64,000 bases of DNA from Hyphomicrobium sp. (lineage in GTDB: Bacteria > Pseudomonadota > Alphaproteobacteria > Rhizobiales > Hyphomicrobiaceae): NCBI GenBank assembly GCA_030148725.1, contig JASBSU010000013.1, forward strand, positions 1 through 64,000, written 5' to 3'. The position numbers were made by a program, and so were the translations under genes. The notes beneath the pieces were generated by a model, which did not search any database, was not told the DNA's origin, and saw nothing but the letters and a program-made list of their open reading frames with translations. This document shows, in pieces, positions 18,195-27,451 of the stretch (its first letter is position 1; every line of letters begins with the position of its first letter).

Positions 18195-18965
18195 ATGATC
18201 GACCTCTACTACTGGACCACCCCGAACGGTCACAAGATCACGATCTTTCTCGAAGAGGCAGGGCTGCCCTATCGCCTGCTCCCGGTGAACATCAACAAGG
18301 GGGAGCAGTTCAAGCCGGCCTTCCTGCGTCACGCACCCAACAACCGCATTCCGGCCATCGTCGACAAGGATCCCACCGATGGCGGCGAGCCGATCAGCAT
18401 CTTTGAATCCGGCGCCATCCTGCAGTACCTCGCTGAGAAAACCGGACGCTTCCTCCCAAAGACTGTGCGCGGCCGCACCGAGGTCATGCAGTGGCTGTTC
18501 TGGCAGATGGGCGGACTCGGCCCGATGGCCGGTCAGAACCATCATTTCTCCCCGTACGCGCCTGAAAGCATTCCTTATGCGATCGAGCGATACGTGAAAG
18601 AAACGAGCCGCCTCTATGGCGTTCTCGATCGTCGTCTCGCCGGCCGCGATTTCATCGCCGGCCAGTATTCGATCGCCGACATGGCCTGTTACCCGTGGAT
18701 CGTGCCGCACCACCGGCAGGGCCAGAACCTCGAGGACTTTCCTCACCTCAAGCATTGGTTCGATACGATGCGCGAGCGCCCTGCCGTAGTACGCGCCTAT
18801 GAGATCGCAAACGAAGTGAGCGGATCGCAATCGTCGCCGAAGCCTGCGAAGAAGACGCCCTCGCGGGGAACGGCCTCGCCCCCACGCAAGGCCGTTAAGA
18901 AGAAGGTCGAGAAATCGGCCGCTGCCGGGAAGGTCGAGGTACGCAAGCGTCCAAAGAAGCGCTGA
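18195..18965 (+). CDS. Glutathione S-transferase, Nu class (YghU/YfcG-like)
   Basis: A 256-residue cytosolic GST. The start at 18195 gives MIDLYYWTTPNGHKITIFLE, the Nu-class N-terminus whose TPN motif binds glutathione or its disulfide; E. coli relatives act as disulfide-bond reductases. The thioredoxin-like domain ends near residue 85 (SIFESGAILQYLAEKTGRF) and the helical domain reaches about 205 (GRDFIAGQYSIADMACYPWI). A Lys/Pro/Ala-rich basic tail of about 45 residues is appended, unusual for the family. It is convergent with the response regulator gene, 7 bases apart. Confidence 0.9.
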   Translation: MIDLYYWTTPNGHKITIFLEEAGLPYRLLPVNINKGEQFKPAFLRHAPNNRIPAIVDKDPTDGGEPISIFESGAILQYLAEKTGRFLPKTVRGRTEVMQWLFWQMGGLGPMAGQNHHFSPYAPESIPYAIERYVKETSRLYGVLDRRLAGRDFIAGQYSIADMACYPWIVPHHRQGQNLEDFPHLKHWFDTMRERPAVVRAYEIANEVSGSQSSPKPAKKTPSRGTASPPRKAVKKKVEKSAAAGKVEVRKRPKKR

Positions 18966-18972
18966 CCGAAGT

Positions 18973-19353
18973 TCACGCCTGGGGAGTGGGGCCGGAGCCT
19001 GTCGTGAAGAGCCGCGCCAGCAGCGTCTCGATCGCACTGAAGTCGAAGGGCTTAGACAACACGGGAGCGCCCGCGAACCGCTCCGGGATGCCCCGCCCGT
19101 CATGCCCGGTCATGAACGCCACGGGCACCTTCGCCGCGATGAGAGTGTCGGCCAGTCCGAAGCTGTCCTGACCGCCGAGGTTCACGTCGAGAAGCGCCGC
19201 ATGGAGCGGCTCCCGCTCCGCAATTCGCAGCGCCGAGGGCACCGAATTTACCGTGCCTGCGACCTCGCACTCCAGCTCGACGAGCCAGTCGCCGACGAGC
19301 ATTGCAATCAGCGGCTCGTCCTCTACAACAAGTACGCGACGTCCAGTATACAT
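18973..19353 (-). CDS. Single-domain response regulator
   Basis: A 126-residue CheY-like receiver. The start at 19353 has CGGAG 4-5 bases upstream on this strand. The phosphoacceptor is D56 (ALLDVNL), the acidic pocket E11/D12 (VVEDEP), and the conserved Lys lies in LSKPFD near residue 107. No output domain is present. It is transcribed divergently from a hybrid histidine kinase 70 bases away, which is its likely phosphodonor. Confidence 0.9.
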   Translation of the reverse strand: MYTGRRVLVVEDEPLIAMLVGDWLVELECEVAGTVNSVPSALRIAEREPLHAALLDVNLGGQDSFGLADTLIAAKVPVAFMTGHDGRGIPERFAGAPVLSKPFDFSAIETLLARLFTTGSGPTPQA

Positions 19354-19423
19354 TTGCTCCGCTAGCGGTTGTTCTAGGGGCGTTGCACCCGCAGCTGGCC
19401 TAATTTTGCTCCCGGAGAAAGAC

Positions 19424-21370
19424 GTGCAGGCGGCCAATTCGTTCCGACGGTTAGTCGACTATTTGGCCCCGGCAAACGGCGAACTCTACGGAAGACGCCT
19501 CCTCGTCTTATCGCGGACGTCTTACTTTCTTCTACTCCTCGGAGCCATCGCAGCCGCATTTCTCGCTTGGAAGGCGGCCGACGCCGAGAACTGGGTCGGT
19601 CACTCGCTCGATGTCCGTGGCGGCGCGCGGCAGCTGTCAGCCGACATCCAGGACGCGATCATTCGCGAGCGCGGGCTTTTGCTGACGGGTGACGACCGGT
19701 ATCTCGGCGACTTCCAGAACCACATTCGGACCATCGCGCATCACTTCGCCCAATTGCAGGCGAGCGTGTCGGACAACGCCGAACAGGTGCGGCGGCTCGA
19801 GGAACTGAAGCCCCTCGTCGATCAGCTGACGCACGGGCTCGAGGCCACGGTGAAGCTGGCGCGTGAGGGAAAGCACGAGCAAGCGATTGAGGTCGTCAAG
19901 TCGAACCAGATCCTGGACGTTTCAGCAGCGGTCGCCGACCGCATGCAGGCTTTCGTCGATGCCGAGCAGGCGATCCTCGACAAGCGTCAGGCGCAGGCGC
20001 AACAGCTGCAGCGGCTCCTCCTGTATCTCATCATCACCGGGCTTCTGATTGCCGCCGGATTGTCATTCGTGCTGGAGCGTGCGACGCGGCATTTCATTGG
20101 CAATCTGCAGGATCGCGCCACGGAGCTCGAAACAGAGATCAAGCGTCGGCAGGAAACCGAGGAGACGCTGCGCCAAGCGCACAAGATGGAGGCGATAGGC
20201 CAACTCACCGGCGGCATCGCGCACGACTTCAACAACCTGCTGACCATCATCATCGGCAACCTCGATACGGTGCAGCGCCAGCTCGGCAGGCTCACGCCCG
20301 ACAAAACGGCAAGCGATGTCGCCGCCATGGTTCAGAAGCAGATCGACACGGCGATGTTGGCCTCGCGCAACGCCGCCAAGCTGACCCACCGCCTGCTGGC
20401 ATTCGCGCGGCGCCAGCCGTTGGAGCCGAAAAAGGTCGATTGCAATCGCCTCGTCGCGGGCATGTCCGAGCTGCTGCGTCGTACGCTTGGCGAGGTCGTG
20501 AATTTTGAGGTGGTTCTCGGCGGCGGCCTGTGGCCAAGTCTTGCCGACCCGAACCAGCTCGAGAATGCGTTGCTCAACCTTGCCGTCAACGCGCGTCACG
20601 CAATGCCCGACGGCGGTCGCCTGACCATCGAGACGACGAACGCCTACCTCGATGAGGCTTACGTGCGCCAGTTCGGAGATCTTCAGGCCGGCCAATACGT
20701 GCAGATCAGCGTCGCAGACACAGGCGCCGGCATCGCGCCGGATATGCTCGATCGCGTGTTCGAGCCGTTCTTCACCACGAAGTCCACCGAGGCCGGATCA
20801 GGCCTGGGTCTGGCAATGGTGCACGGCTTCGTAAAGCAGTCCGGCGGCCACGTGCGCATCTACAGCGAGGTTGGCCAGGGAACCACGGTGAAGATTTACC
20901 TGCCTCGCCTGCGCGATGCCGACACCGTTGCCGCAGCCCCTCTACCGTCCTCCGAACCGCCAGCACCAGTTGCCCGAGCGCGATCGGGCGAGACCATCCT
21001 TCTCGTCGAGGACAACGATGGCGTGCGGGAATACGCGCGCTCGGTTCTGGAGGACGCGGGCTACCTCATCATCGAGGCCGGCACCGCGGAGGACGCCATG
21101 CGGCTTGCGGCGGACCACGATCGGATAGACTTGCTGTTCACCGACGTTGTGCTGCCCGGAGGCACGAGTGGGCGCCAGCTCAGCGATAGTCTCCTGGCAC
21201 TGCGGCCGCATTTGCCGGTGCTCTACACGACCGGCTATACGCGCAATGCCATCGTGCATCATGGGCGCCTCGATCCCGATGTGCATCTTCTGAACAAGCC
21301 GTACACGCAGCACGACCTGTTGCGCAAAGTGCGCGATCTGCTGGATGGCGCAGTGGTCTCGCCCGCTTAG
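19424..21370 (+). CDS. Hybrid sensor histidine kinase with CHASE3-like sensor and receiver
   Basis: An inner-membrane kinase. I chose GTG 19424 because GGAG lies about 6 bases upstream and a longer frame would overlap the divergent regulator. Order over 648 residues: membrane helix about 30-50, a periplasmic CHASE3-type four-helix domain ([20 protein letters not shown]) to about 195, a second helix about 203-222, a short coiled coil, HisKA with H267 ([10 protein letters not shown]), HATPase with N-box [10 protein letters not shown] and G-boxes DTGAGI and GSGLGLAM, and a C-terminal receiver with D574. Its stop codon overlaps that of convergent hmuV. The stimulus is unknown. Confidence 0.9.
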   Translation: MQAANSFRRLVDYLAPANGELYGRRLLVLSRTSYFLLLLGAIAAAFLAWKAADAENWVGHSLDVRGGARQLSADIQDAIIRERGLLLTGDDRYLGDFQNHIRTIAHHFAQLQASVSDNAEQVRRLEELKPLVDQLTHGLEATVKLAREGKHEQAIEVVKSNQILDVSAAVADRMQAFVDAEQAILDKRQAQAQQLQRLLLYLIITGLLIAAGLSFVLERATRHFIGNLQDRATELETEIKRRQETEETLRQAHKMEAIGQLTGGIAHDFNNLLTIIIGNLDTVQRQLGRLTPDKTASDVAAMVQKQIDTAMLASRNAAKLTHRLLAFARRQPLEPKKVDCNRLVAGMSELLRRTLGEVVNFEVVLGGGLWPSLADPNQLENALLNLAVNARHAMPDGGRLTIETTNAYLDEAYVRQFGDLQAGQYVQISVADTGAGIAPDMLDRVFEPFFTTKSTEAGSGLGLAMVHGFVKQSGGHVRIYSEVGQGTTVKIYLPRLRDADTVAAAPLPSSEPPAPVARARSGETILLVEDNDGVREYARSVLEDAGYLIIEAGTAEDAMRLAADHDRIDLLFTDVVLPGGTSGRQLSDSLLALRPHLPVLYTTGYTRNAIVHHGRLDPDVHLLNKPYTQHDLLRKVRDLLDGAVVSPA

Positions 21371-22164
21371 GGACGATGCGCGTGCGGCAGTACGAACGGC
21401 ATCCCGGGCGCTGGCGTGGTGTTGGTGCGCACGTCACATCCGTAAGCGCGCGATAAAAGCTCGTCCTTGAAGACCTCGGCCGCCGAACCGCGCGCCTCGA
21501 TGCGCCCGCGGTTCATGAGCACGAGCTCGTCGGCAAACGCGGCCGCAAGGTTGAGGTCGTGCAGCACGGCAAGCACCGCCCGACCGTTCCTCGCCTGCCG
21601 ACGCGCCTCGCCAAGCACGACGCCCTGATGCGCGAGGTCGAGACTGGCGGTCGGTTCGTCGAGCATCAGGATCGCCGGCTGGCTCGCGCCTCGCTCTGCC
21701 ACGGCAAGCTGCAGCAGCGCCCGTGCGATGTGGACGCGCTGCCGCTCGCCACCGGAGAGATGCGTGTAGAGGCGGTCGCTCAACGCCAGCAGGCCGACTG
21801 TGCGCAGGCATTCGCTCGCCGTAAGTTCGATGTGCTCGGATGGCGCGGCAAAGCCGGGCACTGTCGCACCGAGCAGGACGACCTCTTTCGCCGTGAACGG
21901 GAATGACAGCGCCGTCGCCTGCGGAACGACAGCACGTCGCCGCGCAAGGGCCGATGGCTCGTAGCTGGCAAGCGTGCGGCCATCGAGATCAATGGCGCCT
22001 AATGTTGGCTTCAGTTCGCCTGTTAGCAACCTCAGGAGCGTGGACTTGCCGGCACCGTTGGGCCCGATGATCGCGATGAAGCGGCCGGGCTCGAGCGTAA
22101 GATCGACATCGCTGACGAGAGACTTCGTGCCGACCCGGAATGTCGCGGAGCGCGCTGCGAGCAT
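21367..22164 (-). CDS. hmuV: Haem ABC transporter ATP-binding protein HmuV
   Basis: A 265-residue cytoplasmic ATPase powering haem import through HmuU. The start at 22164 is 2 bases after the hmuU stop; a longer upstream frame is an artefact. Walker A is GPNGAGKST, the signature motif is LSGGERQRV, Walker B is ILMLDEPTASLD, and the H-loop is AVLHDLN. It is the last gene of the hemP-hmuT-hmuU-hmuV operon. Its TAA overlaps the TAG of the convergent kinase gene (shared TTAG). Confidence 0.93.
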   Translation of the reverse strand: MLAARSATFRVGTKSLVSDVDLTLEPGRFIAIIGPNGAGKSTLLRLLTGELKPTLGAIDLDGRTLASYEPSALARRRAVVPQATALSFPFTAKEVVLLGATVPGFAAPSEHIELTASECLRTVGLLALSDRLYTHLSGGERQRVHIARALLQLAVAERGASQPAILMLDEPTASLDLAHQGVVLGEARRQARNGRAVLAVLHDLNLAAAFADELVLMNRGRIEARGSAAEVFKDELLSRAYGCDVRTNTTPAPGMPFVLPHAHRP

Positions 22165-22166
22165 GT

Positions 22167-23258
22167 CTACTCCACCCCTCCGACGCCGCGCTTCATCACC
22201 AGATGCAGGAACACTGGCGTTCCGATCGCCGCCATGACGATGCCAATCGGCAGCTCTGCCGGCTTGACGACGAGCCGGGCTGTGATGTCGGCGACGAGCA
22301 TCAGCGCCGCGCCGAGCAGCGCGCTGCCCGGAAGCACGACGCGATGGTCCGGTCCCGCGAGCAGTCGCACCACGTGCGGGACGACGATACCGACGAACCC
22401 AATGATCCCGGCCATCGCAACGGCAGCGCCAACCGACGCTGCGGTGACGACGATGGCGATCAATTTCGTCCGCTCGACGTTGACACCCAGATGATACGCT
22501 TCCGCCTCGCCGAGAAGAAATCCGTTGAGGCCTCGGATCAGCATCGGTGTCATCACTGTGATGAGTATGGCGAACGGCAGAACGGCGAACACCTTCGGCC
22601 ACGTCGCGCCGCCGAGGCTTCCCATCGACCAGAACGTGAGGTCGCGCAACTGGCGGTCATCGCTCGCGTAAGCAATCAGCCCCGTCAGCGCACCCGAAAG
22701 GGCACCGAGCGCGATGCCCGCCAGCAGCAGCGTGCCGACCATGAGCTGACCATGCCGCCCTGCGATCATCACCAGCAGTCCGGTCGTCGTGATGCCGCCG
22801 ACGAATGCCGCGACGGGAAGCGCATAGACCCCAAGCGGCTGCAGGATAGGCGCCGCGATCCCGTTGCCGAGCGCGATCGTTGCCACGGCCGCCAGCGCCG
22901 CCCCGGACGACACGCCGATCAGTCCAGGATCGGCCAGCGGATTGCGGAACATCCCCTGCATGATGGCGCCGGCAATCGCGAGGCTAGCGCCGACGAACAT
23001 GCCGAGCAACGTTCGCGGCATACGGATGTCGATCAGAACGAGCTGCTCGCGTGCCGCCGCGCTGTCGGTCGAAAAGCCGAGCGCGGATGAGATGGCACGC
23101 GGCAACGACGCCAGCGTAATTCCCGTCGGGCCGAGTGCGAGCGACGCGATCGCGGCGACCGCCAGCAGCACGGCGGACCCGGCGATGAGCTGGCCGGTGC
23201 TGAAGCGATGCGCCGACCGTCTCTCACGCACGCGAGCGGGAAGTGCCTCACTGGTCAT
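22167..23258 (-). CDS. hmuU: Haem ABC transporter permease HmuU
   Basis: A 363-residue FecCD-family permease with about ten membrane segments. It forms the haem channel in the inner membrane. Family motifs include LASLPRAISSALG, RMPRTLLGMFVGASLAIAGA and NPLADPGLIGVSSGAA. It overlaps hmuT by 4 bases and is followed by hmuV after 2 bases, so the three are translationally coupled. Confidence 0.94.
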   Translation of the reverse strand: MTSEALPARVRERRSAHRFSTGQLIAGSAVLLAVAAIASLALGPTGITLASLPRAISSALGFSTDSAAAREQLVLIDIRMPRTLLGMFVGASLAIAGAIMQGMFRNPLADPGLIGVSSGAALAAVATIALGNGIAAPILQPLGVYALPVAAFVGGITTTGLLVMIAGRHGQLMVGTLLLAGIALGALSGALTGLIAYASDDRQLRDLTFWSMGSLGGATWPKVFAVLPFAILITVMTPMLIRGLNGFLLGEAEAYHLGVNVERTKLIAIVVTAASVGAAVAMAGIIGFVGIVVPHVVRLLAGPDHRVVLPGSALLGAALMLVADITARLVVKPAELPIGIVMAAIGTPVFLHLVMKRGVGGVE

Positions 23259-24190
23259 TCAGCGGCGCTCGCCCGCTTCATCGCCAGTTCCGGATAGAGC
23301 GCCGCCATGAGCTCTCTTGCCGCCCGCGCGCAGCGGGGACCGAAGCCCAGCAGATAGAGGCTGTCCATCACGATGATCTGGTTCTGCTTCAGTGCCGGGC
23401 TGGACGCGAGCGCCGTGATCGTCGTGACCGGATCGGACGGCGGCCCTGACCGCCCGTGCTGCATAGTCACCACCGCGTCTGGCGCAAGCTCGACGCCGGC
23501 CTCGTCCGCGAGCGGCTTATAGCCATGCGTGTCCGCCGCCGCGTTCGCCGCGCCGGCAAGCTTGAACATGGCGTCTGCACTGGTGCCGGTGCCGGCGACT
23601 GTCGCGCGTCCGTTCTGAACGCTGAGGACGAACAGTGCGCGCTTCTGCTTGGTGATCTTGCTGCGCTGATCGGCCAGCACCGCGAAATCCTGCTCCACGT
23701 CCTTCGCGAGCGCTTCGCCTGCCGCCTCGGCGCCGATGACCGAAGCTATGAAACGAATTTTTGCGACGACGCCTTCCGGCGATTTGTCGTCAGGCACCTG
23801 TACATACGGAATGGACGACGCCTTGAGCACATCCACGACCGGCGGCGGCCCAGCATCCTTGGCGGCGATGATGAGCGTTGGGTTGGTCGAAAGCACGCCT
23901 TCTGACGAAAGCGCCCTCAGGTAGCCGACATTCTGTTTCGTGCCGAGCGCTTCAGCCGGAAACTGGCTCGTCGAGTCGACGGCGATGATCTTGTCTCCCG
24001 CTTTGAGCGCGTAGAGAATCTCGGTGACATCGCCGCCCACCGAAAGGATGCGCGAGGTGTCACCCATCGTAACGGCGCGGCCGCTTCCGTCGACGATCGA
24101 TTTGTCGGCGAGCGCTACGCCAGCACTCATTGCCAATGCGGCGGCAGCGAAGAGCCACGGCGCGATATGAAGTGTTCGACGAAGTTCCAT
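23255..24190 (-). CDS. hmuT: Periplasmic haem-binding protein HmuT
   Basis: A 311-residue substrate-binding protein that carries haem from the outer-membrane receptor to HmuUV. A clear signal peptide (residues 1-28, ending AGVALA) precedes a cluster A-2 / FepB-like fold (SRILSVGGDVTEILYALKAG, VGYLRALSSEGVLSTNPTLI). It starts 6 bases after the hemP stop and overlaps hmuU by 4 bases. Confidence 0.93.
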   Translation of the reverse strand: MELRRTLHIAPWLFAAAALAMSAGVALADKSIVDGSGRAVTMGDTSRILSVGGDVTEILYALKAGDKIIAVDSTSQFPAEALGTKQNVGYLRALSSEGVLSTNPTLIIAAKDAGPPPVVDVLKASSIPYVQVPDDKSPEGVVAKIRFIASVIGAEAAGEALAKDVEQDFAVLADQRSKITKQKRALFVLSVQNGRATVAGTGTSADAMFKLAGAANAAADTHGYKPLADEAGVELAPDAVVTMQHGRSGPPSDPVTTITALASSPALKQNQIIVMDSLYLLGFGPRCARAARELMAALYPELAMKRASAAE

Positions 24191-24196
24191 CTGTCC

Positions 24197-24382
24197 TCAC
24201 TTGGTCAGGATCAGTTTGCCGTTTGCCGTGATGCGCAGGCGGTAGTCCTGCCCGTCGTGCTCGATGATCGCTTCTCGCCCGCCTTTCAGGATGTCGGACA
24301 CCAGGACGCGCACTTTCGTGGTGTTGGTCTCGGCGTTTGGCTCGGAAGCCGATGTTTGATGTCTTGCGTCTGCGGTCGTCAT
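24197..24382 (-). CDS. hemP: Hemin uptake protein HemP
   Basis: A small protein with the HemP/HmuP signature: a degenerate SDILKGGREAIIEH segment, then DYRLRITANGKLILTK at the C-terminus. I prefer the ATG at 24382 (61 residues) since GGAG lies 8 bases upstream; an ATG at 24418 (73 residues) has no clear ribosome binding site. In rhizobia and Burkholderia relatives it is needed for expression of the haem receptor gene as a haem-responsive co-activator. It is the first gene of the leftward haem operon and faces the receptor gene. Confidence 0.9.
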   Translation of the reverse strand: MTTADARHQTSASEPNAETNTTKVRVLVSDILKGGREAIIEHDGQDYRLRITANGKLILTK

Positions 24383-24478
24383 GACCTGCGCTCCGTGGTT
24401 CTCGGGCTTGCTCGTCATCGCGTTACGGCGTCATCGATCGCAACGTTTGCGACCATGACAGCGTTGCAATCTTAATGT

Positions 24479-24493
24479 TGACTTTAATAGTCA
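24479..24493. promoter_or_regulatory. Candidate iron-responsive operator (RirA IRO-like)
   Basis: TGACTTTAATAGTCA is a 15-base palindrome matching the TGA-N9-TCA pattern described for RirA iron-responsive operators. It lies in the 257-base region between divergent hemP and the receptor gene and overlaps a TTGACT hexamer that could be a -35 element. A second palindrome, CGCAA-CGT-TTGCG, is at 24439-24451. RirA control is inference; a Fur- or Irr-type regulator is also possible. Confidence 0.5.
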
Positions 24494-24639
24494 GAAAAGC
24501 GTAGCTTGCACAAGCCCGGTGACGCCGGGTTGTTGTGCGTACGTCTCCTGTTGAGACGACGCGCGAGGCAAGCCCGCCAGTACGCGTGTCGTGCGTGAGC
24601 CAGCCAGCCCATGAGTCCATTTTGGGGGGTGGTTGAGTC

Positions 24640-26997
24640 ATGTTCGTGCGTAGCGTTGGCGTGTGTGTTGGAAGTCTGCTGAACCGGGAGCCCAGGCCAC
24701 GGGCTCTAGAGGCGAAGTGTGATGATCTTGGAAAGAGCGGTGGGGGATACCCGGCGCGCTCCCTTACTCCCAGTGCGTCGGTATCAGGACCGCTTGCAAG
24801 ATCGTTGCTCCTCGTCGGCGTTTCGGCAGTCGCCCTGACCCTCGCAGGCCAAGCTGTTGCACAGCAGGCGGAGCTGCCCCCCTTGGTGGTCGAAGGCAAC
24901 CAAGCCAAGCCGAAGAAGAAAGCAGCGGCGGCGAAGAAGTCTCCTTCGATGTCGCCCACGCCGGTTGCAGCACCGCAGCCGCAGCCCTCGATGCAGACGA
25001 AGGCCGCAACGACGCCCACCGCCGAGATGCCCTACACCGTTCCCGCCGGCGTGAGCGTCGTCACCGGCGACGAACTCGGCACCTACGGCAACGGCGACAT
25101 CACCAATGCCATGCGCTCCCAGCCCGGCACCTTCACGCGCGTGAACCCGCAGAACCCCGGCCTCGCCGTCAACATCCGCGGCTTCGAGGGACAGGGGCGC
25201 GTCAACACCAACATTGATGGCGTGCGCCAGAACTTCCGCTTCTCGGGCCACGAGGCGCAGGGCTTCACGTATATCGATCCATCGCTGATCGCCGGCATCG
25301 AGATCGAGCGCGGCGCCGTGTCGACCGCGGGAGGTGCGGGTGCTCTTGCTGGTGCCGCGAACCTGCGAACGCTCGATGTCCAGGACATCCTGCTACCTGG
25401 TCAGTCGGTAGGCGGCTTCACGAAGCTCACCTATGGCACCAATAGCCAGCGCTTCACCGGCCTCGCCGCAGCGGCGGCACAGAGCGAAGGCGTCGGCATC
25501 GCGGGCGCGGTCGGCCGTCGCAATCCGGCGAGCTACGAGAACGGTGATGGCGTCACCGTGCCCAATACCTTCGAGGATCTCTACTCGGGCCTGTTCAAGG
25601 CGAACTTCAAGTTGAACGAGGAGCAGTCGCTGCGCTTCGGCGGCGTGTTCTACAACAATGATTTCTTCTCGAACTCGTACTTCCAGAACGTCAACACGAA
25701 GACATTCACGGCCAAGTACGCGTACAGCCCGATCGGGAACGACCTCATCGACTTTCGGCTCAACGGCTATCGCAACGAGGTCGACGTTGAGTACGGACCC
25801 AATGCCTCCGACGCGTGGGTGAGCTCCGCCGGCCGTGTGCTTCAGGACGATGGCTGGGGCTTCGACGTCTCAAACGTGTCGCGCTTCCACATCGGCAGCA
25901 TCGGCGTGCGGTCTGAGTACGGCTACGAGTACTTCACGGACAGCGTCGATACTTCGAACAGGGTCAATCCGGCGCTTGGCGGCGGCCCGAACGGAGCCGG
26001 CAACTCCAGCATCGGCGGCGCGTTCTCCGAGACGACGTTCTCGCAGGGCATGTTCGATTTCATCGTCGGTCTGCGCTACGACACGTACTCGCTCGAGGGC
26101 CACGGAAGCGTTGTCAGCGCCTATCCGCTGTTGCCGATTGGCCCGTACAATATCGACAAGTCGGATGGCGGGTTCAGTCCCAAACTGACATTGGCCGCCA
26201 AGCCGGTGGAGTGGTTCCAGCCGTATGTGACGTACTCAGAGTCATTCCGCGCGCCCACCATCAACGAAACCTTGATGGGCGGCTCTCACCCCGGCGGAGC
26301 ATCGGCGACCTTCCAGCCCAATCCGTTCCTCAATCCCGAGACGCAGCGCGGATGGGAGTTCGGTTTCAACTCGCGCAATCATGGTGTGCTGATGCCCCAT
26401 GACAGCTTCTTCCTGAAGGCCGACTACTACACGATGGACGTCGAGGACTACATCGCGACCATGACCACCTCGACGTACAACTACTTCTACAACACGCCAG
26501 GCACTTCGAAGGTGCAAGGCGTCGAGCTGCAGAGCATGTACGATGCGCGCTTCGTGTTCGCCGGCCTGTCCTACACCTACACCGACATCGATCTACCCTC
26601 GCAGACGAACGGCTTCGGCGCCGCGACCTTCGTTCCCGACCATGTCATCGTCGGCTCGCTGGGCGTGCGGTTGCTCGACGAGAAGCTGACGATCGGTGGA
26701 CGCGTGTCCTACTTCGGCCAGACCGCAGTTGGCGACCCGAATGTCGGCAGCTTCTACGACAAGCCCTACATGCCGAGTTATACGCTGATCGATCTCTACT
26801 CCAGCTATCAGGTCTACAAGGGCTTGGACGTCGGGTTGAACGTCGATAATCTCTTCGATCTCGACTATTCGCCGGCTCAATCGACCACGCAGGGCAATCC
26901 GTTTGGAGGCGCTACCTGCTTCGGCAACGACCGACCGACGTGCAATGCCTCCGGTATGGGCCGCACAATCTACGCAACGGTGAAAGCGCAGTTCTGA
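24640..26997 (+). CDS. TonB-dependent haem/haemoglobin receptor
   Basis: A 785-residue outer-membrane receptor. A signal peptide-like segment (SLLLVGVSAVALTLAGQAVA) starts only near residue 55, so either the true start is downstream or there is an extended signal region; ATG 24640 has GGGGGGTGG upstream. A Lys/Ala/Pro linker precedes the plug domain (about residues 125-245, VPAGVSVVTGDELGTYGNG, NIRGFEGQGRVNTNIDGVRQ). A 22-strand barrel follows, ending in aromatic ATVKAQF. The barrel has FRAP and NPETQRGWEFG, typical of haem receptors (the FRAP/NPNL motif region). TonB/ExbBD are not nearby. Specificity for haem is inferred from the neighbours. Confidence 0.9.
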   Translation: MFVRSVGVCVGSLLNREPRPRALEAKCDDLGKSGGGYPARSLTPSASVSGPLARSLLLVGVSAVALTLAGQAVAQQAELPPLVVEGNQAKPKKKAAAAKKSPSMSPTPVAAPQPQPSMQTKAATTPTAEMPYTVPAGVSVVTGDELGTYGNGDITNAMRSQPGTFTRVNPQNPGLAVNIRGFEGQGRVNTNIDGVRQNFRFSGHEAQGFTYIDPSLIAGIEIERGAVSTAGGAGALAGAANLRTLDVQDILLPGQSVGGFTKLTYGTNSQRFTGLAAAAAQSEGVGIAGAVGRRNPASYENGDGVTVPNTFEDLYSGLFKANFKLNEEQSLRFGGVFYNNDFFSNSYFQNVNTKTFTAKYAYSPIGNDLIDFRLNGYRNEVDVEYGPNASDAWVSSAGRVLQDDGWGFDVSNVSRFHIGSIGVRSEYGYEYFTDSVDTSNRVNPALGGGPNGAGNSSIGGAFSETTFSQGMFDFIVGLRYDTYSLEGHGSVVSAYPLLPIGPYNIDKSDGGFSPKLTLAAKPVEWFQPYVTYSESFRAPTINETLMGGSHPGGASATFQPNPFLNPETQRGWEFGFNSRNHGVLMPHDSFFLKADYYTMDVEDYIATMTTSTYNYFYNTPGTSKVQGVELQSMYDARFVFAGLSYTYTDIDLPSQTNGFGAATFVPDHVIVGSLGVRLLDEKLTIGGRVSYFGQTAVGDPNVGSFYDKPYMPSYTLIDLYSSYQVYKGLDVGLNVDNLFDLDYSPAQSTTQGNPFGGATCFGNDRPTCNASGMGRTIYATVKAQF

Positions 26998-27032
26998 TCT
27001 TCGCAATTTGCGCTATCGCCGATAACGGATCC

Positions 27033-27060
27033 GCGTGGTGAGGTACCAACCTCGCCACGC
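27033..27060 (+). other. 12-bp hairpin between receptor and haem monooxygenase genes
   Basis: GCGTGGTGAGGT (27033-27044) and ACCTCGCCACGC (27049-27060) pair fully, with one G-T, around an ACCA tetraloop. No T-run follows, and the next ATG is 30 bases downstream. It probably modulates mRNA stability or attenuates read-through between the two genes. Confidence 0.55.
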
Positions 27061-27090
27061 ACTCATTCCAACCAACGACGAGGAAACAGC

Positions 27091-27438
27091 ATGTTCATCG
27101 CCATGAACCGCTTCAAGGTTCTGAAAGGATCCGAAAAGGACTTCGAGGAAGTCTGGCTCAGCCGCGAGACGCATCTTCCCGAGGTGCCGGGCTTCGTCGT
27201 GTTTCATCTGCTCAAAGGTCCCGAGCGCGAGGACCACGTGCTCTATTCATCGCACACGATCTGGCGCTCGCACGCTGACTTCGAAGCATGGACGAAGTCG
27301 GAACAGTTCCGCAAAGCGCACGCCCGCGCTGGTGGCAACAAGCCGCTCTATCTCGGCCATCCCGAGTTCGAGGGCTTCACGGTGCTCGTCGAGCAGAAGG
27401 CCGATGGCACATCGCGCCGTCCCGAAGCCGCGGAATGA
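27091..27438 (+). CDS. IsdG-like haem-degrading monooxygenase (HmuQ/HmuD type)
   Basis: A 115-residue antibiotic-biosynthesis-monooxygenase-fold enzyme expected to open the haem ring and release iron in the cytoplasm. The IsdG catalytic triad is conserved at matching positions: N6, W67 and H77. The start ATG 27091 follows GAGGAAACAGC. It sits between the receptor and a HutX-like carrier, so imported haem can be handed on and degraded. No HmuS/HemS gene is present in the window, which supports this being the local degradation enzyme. Confidence 0.85.
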   Translation: MFIAMNRFKVLKGSEKDFEEVWLSRETHLPEVPGFVVFHLLKGPEREDHVLYSSHTIWRSHADFEAWTKSEQFRKAHARAGGNKPLYLGHPEFEGFTVLVEQKADGTSRRPEAAE

Positions 27439-27451
27439 GGACGGGCCACGA

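Noticed and set aside
22140-23090. Arg/His-rich open frame opposite hmuU
   Set aside because: Shadow of the permease gene; no motif, and it would conflict with the coupled hmuTUV operon.
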